From positions 124,001 to 188,000 of the forward strand of contig NZ_RAPN01000005.1 of NCBI RefSeq assembly GCF_003610535.1: DNA of 64,000 nucleotides. Direction: 5' to 3'. The stretch is from Mangrovibacterium diazotrophicum. Lineage in GTDB: Bacteria; Bacteroidota; Bacteroidia; Bacteroidales; Prolixibacteraceae. Position numbers and translations under genes: made by a program. The notes beneath the pieces were generated by a model. That model saw nothing but the letters and a program-made list of their open reading frames with translations. It ran no database searches and was not told the DNA's origin. Shown here one piece after another: positions 33,546 to 42,386 of the stretch; the stretch's first letter is position 1; the number at the start of each line of letters is the position of its first letter.

Positions 33546-34214
33546 GTGAGCACGAAACTTAAGAAAATGATCCTGGAGGGTGAACATCAAACCCAGGACT
33601 TTAAATATTGTATCAGCGATTCGCGAAAAATTGCTCGTTCCCTGGTTGCATTTGCCAATACCGATGGCGGCCGTTTGCTGATCGGGGTGAAAGACAACGG
33701 GAATATAGCCGGCGTGCGTTCGGAAGAGGAATATTACATGATTGAATCAGCTGCGACAATTTACAGCAAACCACCGATCAAGTTCAGCTCGCAACAACAT
33801 TTCATCGATAATAAAGTGGTGCTGGAAATTATTGTTGAAAGCAGCACCGACAAACCCCATTTTGCCAAAGACGAAAACGACAAATGGTGGGCTTATTACC
33901 GCCTGAAAGATGAAAATAAATTGGCCAACAAAGTCATGATAGAGGTTTGGAAGAAGCAGAGAAGCCCGGAAGGAATTTTCATCAATTACTCAGATGATGA
34001 ACGCTTTCTACTGGATTACCTTTCCCGAAACGAAAGCATCAGCCATTCCGCTTTTTCCCGAAAAGCCCGCATAACTTACATTGATGCTGAAAAAATTCTT
34101 TCCGATTTTATCGTCCTCGGAATCCTTCAACCCGTCTTTGGAGAACAACAAATTCGTTATGCTTTAGCCGACGATTTCGACCGCGAAAGCTGGGACAGAC
34201 AGGAATCAGCGTAA
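33546..34214 (+). CDS. AlbA_2 (Schlafen) domain protein with winged helix
   Basis: A 222-residue protein beginning with an AlbA_2 domain, recognised by EGEHQTQDFKYCISDSRKIARSLVAF and NTDGGRLLIGVKDNGNIAGV. Residues about 145-215 (DDERFLLDYLSRNESISHSAF to ILQPVFG) look like a winged-helix DNA-binding region. The start is a GTG at 33546, preceded by AAAAGGA; Met8 (33567) would cut into the domain. AlbA_2 proteins include transcription regulators and some nucleases. A regulator role is most likely here, but no target is visible. It follows the ferritin-VIT1 gene by 32 bp. Confidence 0.75.
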   Translation: MSTKLKKMILEGEHQTQDFKYCISDSRKIARSLVAFANTDGGRLLIGVKDNGNIAGVRSEEEYYMIESAATIYSKPPIKFSSQQHFIDNKVVLEIIVESSTDKPHFAKDENDKWWAYYRLKDENKLANKVMIEVWKKQRSPEGIFINYSDDERFLLDYLSRNESISHSAFSRKARITYIDAEKILSDFIVLGILQPVFGEQQIRYALADDFDRESWDRQESA

Positions 34215-34300
34215 AAAAGTTTTCACATTATTGTAATTTTTGTTTGACCGCTTTACAAATAGTTAAACATATTTTTACAGCCTTAGAACAAACAATGAAC

Positions 34301-35455
34301 ATGAAAAGAATTTTAGTATTTGCATTTGCGCTCGCCGTCTCCACGGCCAGCTTTGCCCAGGAAAACTACAAGACAATTACCAAAGAAGATTCACTCAGAA
34401 CTTATCACGGTAACATCAGCTACCCGGTAAAAACGTATCCGGACGCTCCTAAAACAAAAAAGCCTAAGAACATCATTTTTATGATTGGCGATGGTATGGG
34501 AACGGCTCAAATCTATGCCGGATTGACTGCCAATCACGGGCACCTGTTCCTCGACAATTTCAAACACGTTGGTTTTTCCAAAACCCGTTCTGCCAGTGAC
34601 TACATTACCGACTCGGCTGCAGGGGGTACAGCACTTTCAAGCGGCTACCGCACCTACAACGGAGCAATTGGTGTCGACACCGATACGGTTGCACACAAAA
34701 CCATGCTCGAGATCGCTGAAGACAAAGGAAAGGCAACCGGCTTGGTTTCAACCTCGGCAATAACACACGCCACTCCCGCTTCCTTTATTGCTCATCAACC
34801 ATCGCGTAACATGTACGAAGCAATTGCCGGTGACTTTTTGAAAACAGATATCGACGTTTTTATTGGCGGTGGCTACAAGCATTTCACAGATCGCAAGGAT
34901 GGCAAAGATCTGACCGTTGACCTGAAAAAGAAAGGCTACACTGTTTTGCAGGACATGAATGACATTGAAAAAGTAAAATCAGGAAAATTAGCCGGACTGA
35001 CAGCGGCAGAGCACAACCCCGTAGCATCAAAACGTGGCGACATGCTGCCACGCGCTACTGAAACGGCTCTGAATATTCTGAGCAAAAACAAAAAAGGCTT
35101 TTTCATCATGGTCGAAGGATCGCAAATCGACTGGGGTGGCCACCAAAATAACACCAACTACGTGGTGGAAGAAATGCTCGACTTTGACCAGGCAATTGGC
35201 AAAGCGCTTGAGTTTGCAGCTAAGGATGGCGAAACCCTGATCGTGATCACAGCCGACCATGAAACCGGAGGAATGGCAATTACAGGCGGCGATATGGAAA
35301 CCGGAATGGTACAAGGATCATTCATCTACGGACACCACACCGGCGTAATGGTACCTGTATTTGCGTTTGGACCGGGCGCAGATGAGTTCACCGGAATCAT
35401 GAAAAACGAAGACATCGGTAAAAAACTGATCCAACTCGTTTCTGGTAACGAATAG
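34301..35455 (+). CDS. Alkaline phosphatase
   Basis: A 384-residue secreted enzyme (signal peptide MKRILVFAFALAVSTASFAQ) that releases inorganic phosphate from phosphomonoesters in the periplasm. FMIGDGMGTAQ holds the first metal ligand, DSAAGGTALSSG holds the phosphoserine nucleophile, HATPASFIAH, IDWGGHQNN and TADHETGGM hold further Zn/Mg ligands. The start could also be the ATG at 34295. It is about 90 bp after the AlbA_2 gene and has its own terminator. No typical Pho box was identified upstream. Confidence 0.92.
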   Translation: MKRILVFAFALAVSTASFAQENYKTITKEDSLRTYHGNISYPVKTYPDAPKTKKPKNIIFMIGDGMGTAQIYAGLTANHGHLFLDNFKHVGFSKTRSASDYITDSAAGGTALSSGYRTYNGAIGVDTDTVAHKTMLEIAEDKGKATGLVSTSAITHATPASFIAHQPSRNMYEAIAGDFLKTDIDVFIGGGYKHFTDRKDGKDLTVDLKKKGYTVLQDMNDIEKVKSGKLAGLTAAEHNPVASKRGDMLPRATETALNILSKNKKGFFIMVEGSQIDWGGHQNNTNYVVEEMLDFDQAIGKALEFAAKDGETLIVITADHETGGMAITGGDMETGMVQGSFIYGHHTGVMVPVFAFGPGADEFTGIMKNEDIGKKLIQLVSGNE

Positions 35456-35483
35456 TCAGATTTCCCGACCAAAATATCAATAG

Positions 35484-35518
35484 AAAGTCCGGTAACAAAT
35501 GTTGCCGGACTTTTTATT
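35484..35518 (+). terminator. Rho-independent terminator after alkaline phosphatase
   Basis: AAAGTCCGGTAAC pairs with GTTGCCGGACTTT across a 4-nt loop (one mismatch), followed by a T-run, 28 bp after the stop. Confidence 0.8.
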
Positions 35519-35590
35519 TCCGGCTTATTTAAAACCGCTCCAAATTATAGTGACAGCGGACTTGAACAAGGTCAAAAGAGGCATTTTTTA

Positions 35591-35598
35591 TAGTTTTG
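35591..35598 (+). promoter_or_regulatory. Bacteroidota -7 box before mntP
   Basis: TAGTTTTG matches TAnnTTTG, 20 bp before the mntP start at 35618. A TTG at 35562 is farther upstream than the usual -33 distance. No yybP-ykoY riboswitch was recognised in the leader. Confidence 0.4.
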
Positions 35599-35617
35599 CA
35601 GCTTACAAATCCCGCAC

Positions 35618-36181
35618 ATGTTCTACACAACCATCATCATATTAGCGATGGGATTGTCGGTTGATTCGTTCGCAGTTTCTGTAACGAGCGGCCTCAGTCT
35701 TCCCAAAATCCGATTCTTCGAGGCTGTAAAACTGGCTTTTCTCATGGCATTATTTCAAGCCGCCATGCCAGTTATCGGCTGGTTCCTGGAAGCCAGTGTT
35801 CGCAACTACATTGAGCCGGTTGACCACTGGATTGCATTCGGGCTACTTGGACTACTTGGCGGGAAAATGATCATTGAAAACCTCAGAATAAAAGAAGAGA
35901 AAAAATTCCTTGATCCCATGATTTTCCGTGTTGCGCTCATGCTTGCCTTTGCAACCAGCATTGATGCCATGGCCGTGGGCTTCAGCCTGGCAATGATTAT
36001 GGAGAAGCTGACACCAATTGTCCTCATCATTGGCAGCATCACGTTTATTGCCTCCATGCTGGGAATCTTAATCGGTAAAAAGACAGGCCCGAAAGTCTCA
36101 AAATACGCCGAAATTACTGGCGGAATCATTCTAATCGCCATCGGCCTGAAAATACTTCTTGAACATTTGCAGGCTTCTTGA
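35618..36181 (+). CDS. mntP: Manganese efflux pump MntP
   Basis: A 187-residue inner-membrane protein with six helices, made of two homologous DUF204 halves. The conserved intramembrane acidic motifs are MGLSVDSFAVSVTSG near the start and ATSIDAMAVGFSLAM in the second half. MntP exports manganese in E. coli, so this probably protects against Mn excess. It is next to the 7TM sensor kinase, which starts 20 bp after it. Paired regulation is possible but not shown. Confidence 0.9.
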   Translation: MFYTTIIILAMGLSVDSFAVSVTSGLSLPKIRFFEAVKLAFLMALFQAAMPVIGWFLEASVRNYIEPVDHWIAFGLLGLLGGKMIIENLRIKEEKKFLDPMIFRVALMLAFATSIDAMAVGFSLAMIMEKLTPIVLIIGSITFIASMLGILIGKKTGPKVSKYAEITGGIILIAIGLKILLEHLQAS

Positions 36182-36201
36182 TACATTTGGGGGCTTAAAT
36201 T

Positions 36202-38001
36202 GTGCGCTTCATGCCCCATGAGATCGGAAATTATTTAATCACCCCGTTGGGGATATTCTTGCTGGTGTCCGGTGCTGCCGGCATTTTTCTGGCATTGTAT
36301 ATTTCGAAATTCAAGCAATCGCCAGGCATCGGCTATTTGGCTATGCTGCAGCTCTCGACTGCCATTTGGACCATCTTTTATTTTCTCGAATATTCCGCCA
36401 TCAAGTTGGACGACCGATTGTTTTGGTCAAAACTCTCGTACATCGGAATTGCATTCATCCCGGTCTGGTTCTACCTGTTTTCAGTCAATTTCGAATCGAG
36501 ACAAAAGAAGGTCTCGCAAAAGTTGGCACTGCCATTGATCTTTGTTTCTTCAATTTTTATCGGCATCGTTTTCACCAACGACTACCACCACATGCACTGG
36601 CAGTCGGCTAAAATTGACAGTGAATTCCAGACCACAATCTATCAATACGGCCCATTCTTCTGGCTTATCTTTGTGTACATCTACGGCTTTCTGATTGCCA
36701 GCATTATTAATATACTGAATCTCATCAGACGCTACAGTGCGCAAATTCACAGCGCTGTCTGGTTAATGATCCTCGCCTGCCTCATCCCGGTTTTAGGGAA
36801 CATCATGTATGTGTTCAAACTGAATCCGGTGCCTGGCTTTGATTGGACACCGACTTGCTTTTTCGCTACTGGTTCAATTCTGGCATACATCAACATCCGC
36901 TTCGGATTGATCGACCTGATTCCTTTTGCCCGTCAGAAGCTTATCGATGTGATGGACGATGGATTTCTGCTTATCGACATCAATTATCGGGTTGCCGATA
37001 TCAATCAATCGTTACTGAATCGAATCAGCCGTTCCCGCGAGGAGGTTTTGGGGAAACATCTGACTGAGGTCTTCCCCGGACGCGAAGAACTTATCGACCA
37101 AATCGCACTGAGTGAACAAGTTTCGCGGATTGAGATAACCACTTTGCTGAGCCCCGACAAAAAGCATCTGGACATGCGGGCAACACCGATTTTCGACAAG
37201 TACAACGTGATGAGCGGGCAGGTCGTTATTTTCCGCGACATTACCACCCTGAAAAATCACGAAACAACGATCCTGAAAACCAATTCTCAGCTGAAACAGG
37301 AAATTACGGAGAAAGAAAAACTCATCGGCGACCTTGATAATTTCGCCAACACGGTGGCTCACGACTTAAAGAATACCATTGGTGTGGTTGTGTCGCTTTC
37401 GGAAATGATCGAACAGGAAATTGCCGAGAAAAACTACGGGGCTGTCGCTGATTTGAACAAACTTGTTTTCGGATCGGCAAGCAAAACGCTCTACATTATG
37501 GAGGAACTGCTGACCATGTCGACCATCCGCCAACAGGACATTACCAAACAAACGGTGGACATGAATTCGGTTGTAGAAGAATCAATCACCAGACTTTCGA
37601 GCTTGATTGAATCGAGCCAGACAACCATTGTCAAGCCAGACCATTGGCCTTCAACCCAAGCTATCCCCTCCTGGATTGAAGAAGTCTGGGTGAATTTTAT
37701 CAGCAACGCCGTAAAATACGGAGGCGCACCACCGGTAATTAAGATGGGGGCTGAACAACTTTACTCCGAAAACAAAGTCAAGTACTGGATTAAAGACAAT
37801 GGCAACGGCCTATCGACTGATGATCAGGCTAAACTTTTCACCAAGTTCACGCGACTTGAAGCGAGCCGTGCACACGGAACGGGACTCGGCTTATCAATCG
37901 TTAAACGAATTATAGAAAAGCTCGACGGTGAAGTTGGCGTATTCAGCGATGCTATTCCCGGCGAGGGCTGCCTGTTCTACTTCATTTTGCCAGGCAATTA
38001 A
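36202..38001 (+). CDS. Hybrid-free sensor histidine kinase with 7TM sensor and PAS domain
   Basis: A 599-residue sensor kinase. It starts with a 7TM (HisKA_7TM) membrane sensor (residues about 10-240), followed by a PAS domain (about 250-350; DGFLLIDINYRVADINQS), and the kinase core. The phosphoacceptor His is in NTVAHDLKNTIGVVV; the ATPase has WVNFISNAVKYG (N-box), IKDNGNGLS and GTGLGLSIVKRII (G-boxes). No receiver domain or adjacent response regulator is present, so its partner lies elsewhere. The start is GTG at 36202 or ATG at 36211. Ligand is unknown. Confidence 0.88.
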   Translation: MRFMPHEIGNYLITPLGIFLLVSGAAGIFLALYISKFKQSPGIGYLAMLQLSTAIWTIFYFLEYSAIKLDDRLFWSKLSYIGIAFIPVWFYLFSVNFESRQKKVSQKLALPLIFVSSIFIGIVFTNDYHHMHWQSAKIDSEFQTTIYQYGPFFWLIFVYIYGFLIASIINILNLIRRYSAQIHSAVWLMILACLIPVLGNIMYVFKLNPVPGFDWTPTCFFATGSILAYINIRFGLIDLIPFARQKLIDVMDDGFLLIDINYRVADINQSLLNRISRSREEVLGKHLTEVFPGREELIDQIALSEQVSRIEITTLLSPDKKHLDMRATPIFDKYNVMSGQVVIFRDITTLKNHETTILKTNSQLKQEITEKEKLIGDLDNFANTVAHDLKNTIGVVVSLSEMIEQEIAEKNYGAVADLNKLVFGSASKTLYIMEELLTMSTIRQQDITKQTVDMNSVVEESITRLSSLIESSQTTIVKPDHWPSTQAIPSWIEEVWVNFISNAVKYGGAPPVIKMGAEQLYSENKVKYWIKDNGNGLSTDDQAKLFTKFTRLEASRAHGTGLGLSIVKRIIEKLDGEVGVFSDAIPGEGCLFYFILPGN

Positions 38002-38009
38002 TCAATTGA

Positions 38010-39341
38010 CTATCTTTTGCCCTTTCCTTTTCTGAACTTCTTGGTTTTGGAAAGATGTGCCGGTGGATTTACCGGCGTATTTTTCGATTGTCCCGGGCGC
38101 CGTTTCTTCTCGTGGAATGCACCTTTGAAGGTCGGATCTTCCAATTTCTTCTGACGGTCGATCTCCCGCAACTGATCCTGATTTTCAGGCTTTGGTGTCG
38201 GCGGCACTTCCACTTCTTCCGGAATCTCGAGTACCGGAATTTCCATGCGAATAATTTGCTCGATTTTTCGCAGGTGGTATTCTTCTGCCGGGTTAACCAG
38301 GGTGATTGCTTCGCCATAGTTATTTGCACGAGCCGTACGACCGATTCGGTGCACGTAATCTTCGTAGCGTTGCGGCAAATCAAAGTTAATCACGTGCGAA
38401 ATCAGGCTTATATCCAAACCACGGGCTGAAACGTCTGTCGAAATCAAAATCCGCACATCCCCGTCTTTAAAGGCGTTGATCGCATTAATCCGGGTATTTT
38501 GTCCTTTATTCGAGTGCAGAATTCGTTTCTCCCCTTCGGTCTTCCGTTTGATGATCTTGAAAACACTTTCCGCATGTTCCTTCGTTCGAACGAAAATGAT
38601 AACGCGGGTAAAGGTCTCTTCATCTTTCAGCAAATGCTGAATTAAATTCAGTTTTGTCCTGAAGTTTGGGACTTTGTAGATCGATTGCTGCACCAATTGG
38701 GCAGGCGTTGCCGAAGGTGCAATTTCAACGCGTTCAGGAAAATCCAGGAACTCGTGGCTCATTTCCTCGACCTTCTCATTAAAGGTTGCAGAGAAAAGCA
38801 GGTTCTGGCGTTTTACCGGAATAATTTCCAGCAACTGCCGAATCTGCGGCATAAAGCCCATGTCGAGCATCCGGTCAGCTTCGTCAATCACCAGCGTCTT
38901 GATCTTCTTCAGCGATACGGCACCTGCTTTATACAAGTCCCACAAACGACCGGGCGTTGCTACCAGAATATCAATTCCGGGTTTGATCAAATCCGCATGC
39001 TTGGTCCAGCCGATCCCGCCGTAAACCGCAGCATGACGAATGTTACTGTAAGTGGTTAACTCTTCAATATCTTCACCAACCTGGATTGACAACTCACGTG
39101 TTGGCACTAAAATCAAAGCGCGCGGATCTTCACCTTCCGCTTTCACCAACTTCATGAAAATGGGCAACAGGTAGGCGGCCGTTTTACCGGTTCCGGTTTG
39201 CGCAATGCCTAAAACATCGACGCCCGAACGAACGACCGGGATTGCTTTTTCCTGGATCGGCGTCGGCTGCTCGAACCCAATTTCAGTTAAAACCTTTAAA
39301 ATTGATTTATTGACTTTTAAGTCTTCAAACGTAGTTGTCAT
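38010..39341 (-). CDS. DEAD-box RNA helicase, RhlE type
   Basis: A 443-residue ATP-dependent RNA helicase for ribosome assembly or RNA decay. It has FEDLKVNKSILKVLTEIGFEQPTPIQEKAI (Q motif), AQTGTGKT (motif I), PTRELSIQV (Ia), VIDEADRML (II), FSATFNEKV (III), and HRIGRTARA (VI), then a basic, low-complexity C-terminal tail rich in Lys, Arg and Pro. The start at 39341 is chosen because the longer reading frame runs through a 7-bp tandem repeat (39387-39476) that would give an artificial NQKPETR repeat. It is convergent with the sensor kinase, with 8 bp between stops. Confidence 0.93.
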   Translation of the reverse strand: MTTTFEDLKVNKSILKVLTEIGFEQPTPIQEKAIPVVRSGVDVLGIAQTGTGKTAAYLLPIFMKLVKAEGEDPRALILVPTRELSIQVGEDIEELTTYSNIRHAAVYGGIGWTKHADLIKPGIDILVATPGRLWDLYKAGAVSLKKIKTLVIDEADRMLDMGFMPQIRQLLEIIPVKRQNLLFSATFNEKVEEMSHEFLDFPERVEIAPSATPAQLVQQSIYKVPNFRTKLNLIQHLLKDEETFTRVIIFVRTKEHAESVFKIIKRKTEGEKRILHSNKGQNTRINAINAFKDGDVRILISTDVSARGLDISLISHVINFDLPQRYEDYVHRIGRTARANNYGEAITLVNPAEEYHLRKIEQIIRMEIPVLEIPEEVEVPPTPKPENQDQLREIDRQKKLEDPTFKGAFHEKKRRPGQSKNTPVNPPAHLSKTKKFRKGKGKR

Positions 39342-39386
39342 GCCGCAAAGATAGTGAAAAGCCGGAAGTTCCAAATCAAGGGCTTC

Positions 39387-39476
39387 GTTTCTGGTTTCTG
39401 GTTTCTGGTTTCTGGTTTCTGGTTTCTGGTTTCTGGTTTCTGGTTTCTGGTTTCTGGTTTCTGGTTTCTGGTTTCT
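39387..39476. repeat. 7-bp tandem repeat GTTTCTG, nearly 13 copies
   Basis: Thirteen consecutive units of GTTTCTG (the last ends GTTTCTA) fill 90 bp with essentially no variation, upstream of the rhlE-type helicase start. The array is a candidate slippage site. It sits at -45 to -135 from the helicase start, so copy number could affect the promoter. Confidence 0.9.
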
Positions 39477-39522
39477 AAACCGAACCCGGTTCCAAGAGAA
39501 AAGTTTCACTGTTTGGTTTTTG

Positions 39523-39571
39523 GAACTTGAAACTTGGAACTCAAAACTCGTAACTCGCAACCCGTAACTTC
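39523..39571. repeat. Degenerate 7-bp tandem repeat NAACTYG, seven copies
   Basis: Seven consecutive heptamers are GAACTTG, AAACTTG, GAACTCA, AAACTCG, TAACTCG, CAACCCG, TAACTTC. The last unit overlaps the first bases of the dprA stop codon (39570-39572). The unit is unrelated in sequence to GTTTCTG but has the same 7-bp period. Confidence 0.75.
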
Positions 39572-40676
39572 AGTTTTTTCGGTACATCTTCCCCGGCAGG
39601 CTCGCCACCAGCCCATTAAATTCGAGGTTAAGCAGAAGAGCTGAGACTTTTCCCATCGGCATTTGCACCAACTGACAAAGCTGGTCGATATAAATTGAAT
39701 CAGCCGACAAGGCGTCGAACACCGTTTGTTCCTCGTTGCTGAGTTCCACAAAAAGCTGTTTCTGAATTTTAGGCGCTTTATCTGGTTTCGCCTGCCAGCC
39801 CATAAATAGTTCCAGATCCTCTAAACCTTGGATCAAGCAGGCTTTGTTATCGCGAATCAGTTCGTTACAGCCACGCGAAAAAGTATCGGAACTTCTGCCC
39901 GGAACTGCAAACACATCCCGATTGTACGAACCGGCAATATCTGCAGTCACCAGCGCACCACCCTTCTCGGCCGATTCAACAACAATGGTTGCATCAGCCA
40001 AACCTGCCACAATCCGGTTGCGCCGCAAAAAGTTCTGCCGTTCAATATCCGTTTCACTGATAAAATCGGTAACAAGTCCTCCCTGACCGAGCATCTTTTC
40101 AGCCAGCGAGCGGTGCAACGCCGGATAAATCTTGTCCAGTCCGTGCGCCAAAACCGCCCAGGTTGAAACCCCATGTTGCAAGCAAGCCTTGTGTGCTGCC
40201 GAATCAATCCCGTAGGCCAAACCACTCACCACAACGTAACCGCCGCGCTCAGCCATTGCCGAAACCAGCTCGTCGCAGACCTTTTTACCGTAGTCGGTTG
40301 CATTGCGCGTCCCAACAATCGCAACAATTCGTTCTGCATTCCAATTTAGATTTCCTTTGGCGAAAAGAACCAGCGGCGCATCCACGCAGCGCTTCAACCG
40401 TGCCGGATAATTATCGTCCCAATAAAGCGAAGTTTGAATTTTATATTTCTGCAGAAAGTCGAGCTCTCGTTTTCCGCGATCCAAATCACGATGCTCAATG
40501 ATGCTTTGGCCCAGCACACTCCCGATACCGGGAACTTTCTGAAAGTGTTTTTGGCCGGCTTCAAAAATAGCCTCCACACTTCCCATGTATGCAAATAGTT
40601 TCTTGGCATTGATACAGCCAATACCGGGAATAAGCGACAGCGCAATATAATAAGCCAGTTTCTCAGGGTTTGCCAT
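39570..40676 (-). CDS. dprA: DNA-processing protein DprA
   Basis: A 368-residue protein that loads RecA onto incoming single-stranded DNA during natural transformation and recombination. The Rossmann core has VAIVGTRNATDYG, VVSGLAYGIDSAAHKACL and GRSSDTFSRGCNELIRDNKA, all typical. A helix-hairpin-helix-like start (IPGIGCINAKKLFAY) and a C-terminal winged helix are present. It is widespread, also in bacteria not known to be transformable. It precedes no competence gene here. Confidence 0.93.
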   Translation of the reverse strand: MANPEKLAYYIALSLIPGIGCINAKKLFAYMGSVEAIFEAGQKHFQKVPGIGSVLGQSIIEHRDLDRGKRELDFLQKYKIQTSLYWDDNYPARLKRCVDAPLVLFAKGNLNWNAERIVAIVGTRNATDYGKKVCDELVSAMAERGGYVVVSGLAYGIDSAAHKACLQHGVSTWAVLAHGLDKIYPALHRSLAEKMLGQGGLVTDFISETDIERQNFLRRNRIVAGLADATIVVESAEKGGALVTADIAGSYNRDVFAVPGRSSDTFSRGCNELIRDNKACLIQGLEDLELFMGWQAKPDKAPKIQKQLFVELSNEEQTVFDALSADSIYIDQLCQLVQMPMGKVSALLLNLEFNGLVASLPGKMYRKN

Positions 40677-40730
40677 ACCGACAAAAAGGTTTTGTTCAAT
40701 TTAAACCTTTCAGTCTGAATAAACAAGACC

Positions 40731-41177
40731 CTACTTTTTCAGGAGGGCATTTAAGTCATTCTCAATCAAGCCGATTTCATCTTTCGACAAACCCACCAGG
40801 CTCACTTCCGGGTATTCAGCAATTCCTTTGGCCGTCTTGATCGCAATGTACAAATCAGAAAAAGCTGCGATTCGTTTCACTTTGGCAAAGTAGAGCAGGT
40901 GTTTGTCAAACTCAATCGAATTGTATTCTTTTCCGAAGAAAGCGATCAGCGGATAATAACGAATCAGGATTTTATTCCCTTCGGAGGAGTAATAAATGTA
41001 GTTGATTTGTACAAACTGAACAGCCATCACGCATAACACCAGGATACCACCGGAGATGAGTGCTCCGACATTATTTTCTTTCCAAACAAAGAACAGGGTC
41101 AATAGCAACAGCGCAACCATGCTAAAATTGAAAGTCCGTTTTATCTTAGTCGTACGTTTTTTGTTTGAAATTTCCAT
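40731..41177 (-). CDS. Hypothetical two-helix membrane protein
   Basis: A 148-residue protein with a basic start (MEISNKKRTTKIKRTF), two hydrophobic helices (about 18-56) and a soluble C-terminal half that resembles a small PH-like or bPH domain (YYSSEGNKILIRYYPLIAFFGKEYNSIEF). No family can be named safely. It lies 54 bp upstream of dprA on the same strand and may be co-transcribed, and diverges from aroB. Confidence 0.7.
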   Translation of the reverse strand: MEISNKKRTTKIKRTFNFSMVALLLLTLFFVWKENNVGALISGGILVLCVMAVQFVQINYIYYSSEGNKILIRYYPLIAFFGKEYNSIEFDKHLLYFAKVKRIAAFSDLYIAIKTAKGIAEYPEVSLVGLSKDEIGLIENDLNALLKK

Positions 41178-41243
41178 CTTGCTTTTGAATTGTAAATAAT
41201 TAGCTGTAATCAGTTTTAAATTCTCAAGGCAGCCATTTTTTTT

Positions 41244-41251
41244 TAACTTTG
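41244..41251 (+). promoter_or_regulatory. Bacteroidota -7 box before aroB
   Basis: TAACTTTG, an exact TAnnTTTG, sits 20 bp before the aroB start, downstream of a T-run. A -33 TTTG is not evident. Confidence 0.5.
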
Positions 41252-41271
41252 CGGCACCAAAAAATCAGGTG

Positions 41272-42342
41272 ATGACTGCATCAAATATACATTCGAATAT
41301 CATCTTTTCCCAACAGATCGAAACGGAACTCGAAAATATCGTCAGCTCCTTTCCGGTTGGGAAAGTATTCTTACTAACGGAGGAAACACCAGCAAAGTTG
41401 TGTTTGCCGCTGATTCAAAATTTAATTGACAAATACCAGATCAGGATTACCACCATTGAAGGGGGCGAGACCCACAAGTCGATCCGTTCGGTGGAGAAAG
41501 TCTGGGAAGTACTCTCGAAATACGGCGCCGACCGCAAATCGCTGCTCATCAACATTGGTGGCGGCATGCTCACCGATCTTGGTGGTTTTGCAGCGTCTAC
41601 CTTTAAGCGCGGCATGGCTTTCATCAATATCCCAACCACTTTGCTGGCACAAGTTGATGCCTCGCTGGGTGGAAAAACCGGAATCAACTTTAACGGCTTG
41701 AAAAACGAAATTGGTGTTTTCAACGAGCCCAATGCCGTTATTATCAACACCAATTTCCTGAAAACCATCGATTTTGAGAATTTCCTTTCCGGTTATGCTG
41801 AAATGCTGAAACACGGGTTGATCAAAAATCCCGCCCATTGGGAAGAGCTGATGGTTTACGATTTCGACAATATTGATTACGAAGCGCTGCAGGAAATCAT
41901 CGCCCACTCGGTAGATGTGAAGAAATGGCACGTTGAAAACGACCTCACCGAAAAGAATATCCGCAAAGCGTTGAACTTCGGGCACACCGTTGGACACGCA
42001 TTTGAAAGCTACGCGCTGCACGAAGGCCGCCCAATCCTTCACGGTTATGCTGTGGTTTACGGAATGATTGCCGAGCTTTATCTTTCTGCCGCTAAATGTG
42101 GTTTCGACAAGCTGCTGCTGGACCAGATTTCGAAATGGATGCTCGAAAAATACGGCAAGTTCGAAATTAAGCCTGACGATTACGAAGCGCTGTACGAACT
42201 GATGACACACGATAAAAAGAACGAAGGCAGCCGTATCAATTTCACACTGATCTCGAAAATCGGACAGGTTGAAATTAACCAGGATTGCCCCAAAGAATTA
42301 ATTTTTGAAGCGCTTGATTACTACAGCCAATTGAGTGTTTAG
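41272..42342 (+). CDS. aroB: 3-dehydroquinate synthase AroB
   Basis: A 356-residue cytosolic enzyme of the shikimate pathway, converting DAHP to 3-dehydroquinate with NAD+ and a divalent metal. GGETHKSIRSVEKVWEVL, INIGGGMLTDLGGFAAS, NIPTTLLAQVDASLGGKTGIN and the metal-binding NFGHTVGHAFE are all conserved. The ATG at 41272 follows directly on CAGGTG; an overlapping GTG at 41269 is possible. aroA follows 44 bp later, forming an aroB-aroA unit. Confidence 0.96.
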   Translation: MTASNIHSNIIFSQQIETELENIVSSFPVGKVFLLTEETPAKLCLPLIQNLIDKYQIRITTIEGGETHKSIRSVEKVWEVLSKYGADRKSLLINIGGGMLTDLGGFAASTFKRGMAFINIPTTLLAQVDASLGGKTGINFNGLKNEIGVFNEPNAVIINTNFLKTIDFENFLSGYAEMLKHGLIKNPAHWEELMVYDFDNIDYEALQEIIAHSVDVKKWHVENDLTEKNIRKALNFGHTVGHAFESYALHEGRPILHGYAVVYGMIAELYLSAAKCGFDKLLLDQISKWMLEKYGKFEIKPDDYEALYELMTHDKKNEGSRINFTLISKIGQVEINQDCPKELIFEALDYYSQLSV

Positions 42343-42347
42343 CAAAT

Positions 42348-42375
42348 TTTTGACTTTTGACTTTTGACTTTTGAC
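42348..42375. repeat. 7-bp tandem repeat TTTTGAC, four copies
   Basis: Four perfect TTTTGAC heptamers fill the short gap between the aroB stop and the aroA start, ending 11 bp before the aroA ATG. Copy-number change would alter the spacing upstream of aroA translation. Confidence 0.9.
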
Positions 42376-42386
42376 TTATACAACTA

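Noticed and set aside
33546-34214. Anti-phage defence gene, because some AlbA_2 proteins are defence proteins
   Set aside because: It stands alone in a metal-handling context and has a regulator-like winged helix; there is no other defence gene.
35461-35617. yybP-ykoY manganese riboswitch before mntP
   Set aside because: The gap is taken up by a terminator and a promoter, and the -7 box leaves a leader of only about 15 nt, too short for that riboswitch.
39387-39476. Possible CRISPR array
   Set aside because: The repeats are 7 bp and contiguous with no spacers, so it is a tandem repeat.
39342-39560. N-terminal extension of the DEAD-box helicase with a NQKPETR repeat
   Set aside because: The extension is only the translation of the 7-bp tandem repeat and neighbouring heptamers; the helicase Q motif begins at the Met at 39341.
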